Below are positions 63,460-64,000 of a stretch of DNA of 64,000 nt, piece by piece (the stretch's first letter is position 1; each line of letters starts with the position of its first letter). The stretch is from Escarpia spicata. Taxonomy: Eukaryota > Annelida > Polychaeta > Sabellida > Siboglinidae. The position numbers and the translations under genes are program-made. The stretch covers positions 10,831,444 through 10,895,443 of the forward strand of contig OZ023214.1 in assembly GCA_963995525.1 (NCBI GenBank), written 5' to 3'. A model generated the notes under the pieces. The model had not been told where the DNA came from. It worked only from the letters and a program-made list of their open reading frames with translations, and searched no databases.

Positions 63460-63864
63460 CCCTGTAGATGACTGCGATACTGACTGGATGAATCTAATAA
63501 TGGCACAGTGGACAGTACGCTCTCAAATACATCTTAATTTCGGTCTTCGAAGAGCAATCACAGGAACTTGCCTCGCCTGTCTCCTCTACAACTGTGTTCA
63601 CTATTTGATGTAGCAATCACAACACGAACTTTGTTTCGGGCTTATGGCTAATATATCAAACACAGTTGGGAGAGCAGTATATTATCAACATGCTATTATA
63701 TTATATAATTTCATAATGATAATACATTTTAGTTTGAATTCTTCCGAGGTTGTTCTTTCGCTCACAATCTTCTTTTCTGTTAGGCCTTTGCACCAGTGCC
63801 TGTCTAATCCACACCGCATGTTATGTGTGCGTATATGTGCATGCATGCATGCGTGCGTGCGTGT

Positions 63865-63898
<34 letters not shown>

Positions 63899-64000
63899 GA
63901 GGAGATATATATATATATATATTCGCTGAAAATGAGATTATTTCATTTTCATCTTCAAGCGTAACGGTTAACTGCCTGTTTTTAATTGAAGTAAAACTCG
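63460..64000. other. intergenic end of window
   Basis: AT-rich DNA with a TA microsatellite (63868-63925). No gene recognised; the window ends in this sequence. Confidence 0.5.

Overview
The window is animal nuclear DNA, probably from an invertebrate. Coding exons are short and bounded by GT-AG introns, CpG is not visibly depleted, and the gene-free sequence is full of microsatellites, minisatellites, SINE and LINE debris and foldback elements. A run of exactly 200 N inside a GA microsatellite looks like a scaffold gap in a long-range assembly. A marine spiralian such as a mollusc is my guess from the style of the repeats and from the transposon-type ORFs; the sequence does not prove it.

One protein-coding gene is clearly present. 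It is a complete T-box transcription factor of the Tbx20 (H15/midline) class on the minus strand, with its ATG at 57005 and its stop at 40153. Seven coding exons (56840-57005, 50996-51290, 47112-47385, 46599-46754, 46035-46111, 45100-45215, 40153-40520) join in frame to give 483 residues. The protein has an N-terminal eh1-like motif (FSIAALM), a Ser/Thr/Pro-rich linker, a full T-box at about residues 131-323 and a diverged tail. The start codon follows an in-frame stop and lies in a CpG-rich promoter with two CCAAT boxes facing the gene.

The 40 kb on the 3' side (1-39650) has no gene I can recognise. It holds a 51-bp minisatellite of about 30 copies (5145-6677) and a 45/90-bp AAC-rich array (18184-19726), each of which creates artefactual ORFs of about 600 codons. 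It also holds a decayed 2.8-kb inverted-repeat transposon (22616-25390), a 5'-truncated L2/CR1-like LINE (28142-29420), a 334-bp CT tract leading into a 104-bp near-perfect hairpin (30909-31394), two adjacent related minisatellites (32380-33036) and long GT/ATGT tracts (35106-35650). Between them are CpG-rich, repeat-poor blocks that could be regulatory.

Intron 2 of Tbx20 is rich in foldback DNA. It holds two members of one MITE-like family (47585-47876 and 50060-50185), the second nested in a degenerate minisatellite, and a separate inverted repeat with identical 52-nt arms (47958-48160). Intron 6 has a CRE/T-box half-site composite near several GATA motifs. Upstream of the gene (57450-64000) are AT-rich microsatellites, a 126-bp palindrome and one or two tRNA-derived SINEs. 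I found no CRISPR array, operon or other prokaryotic system.
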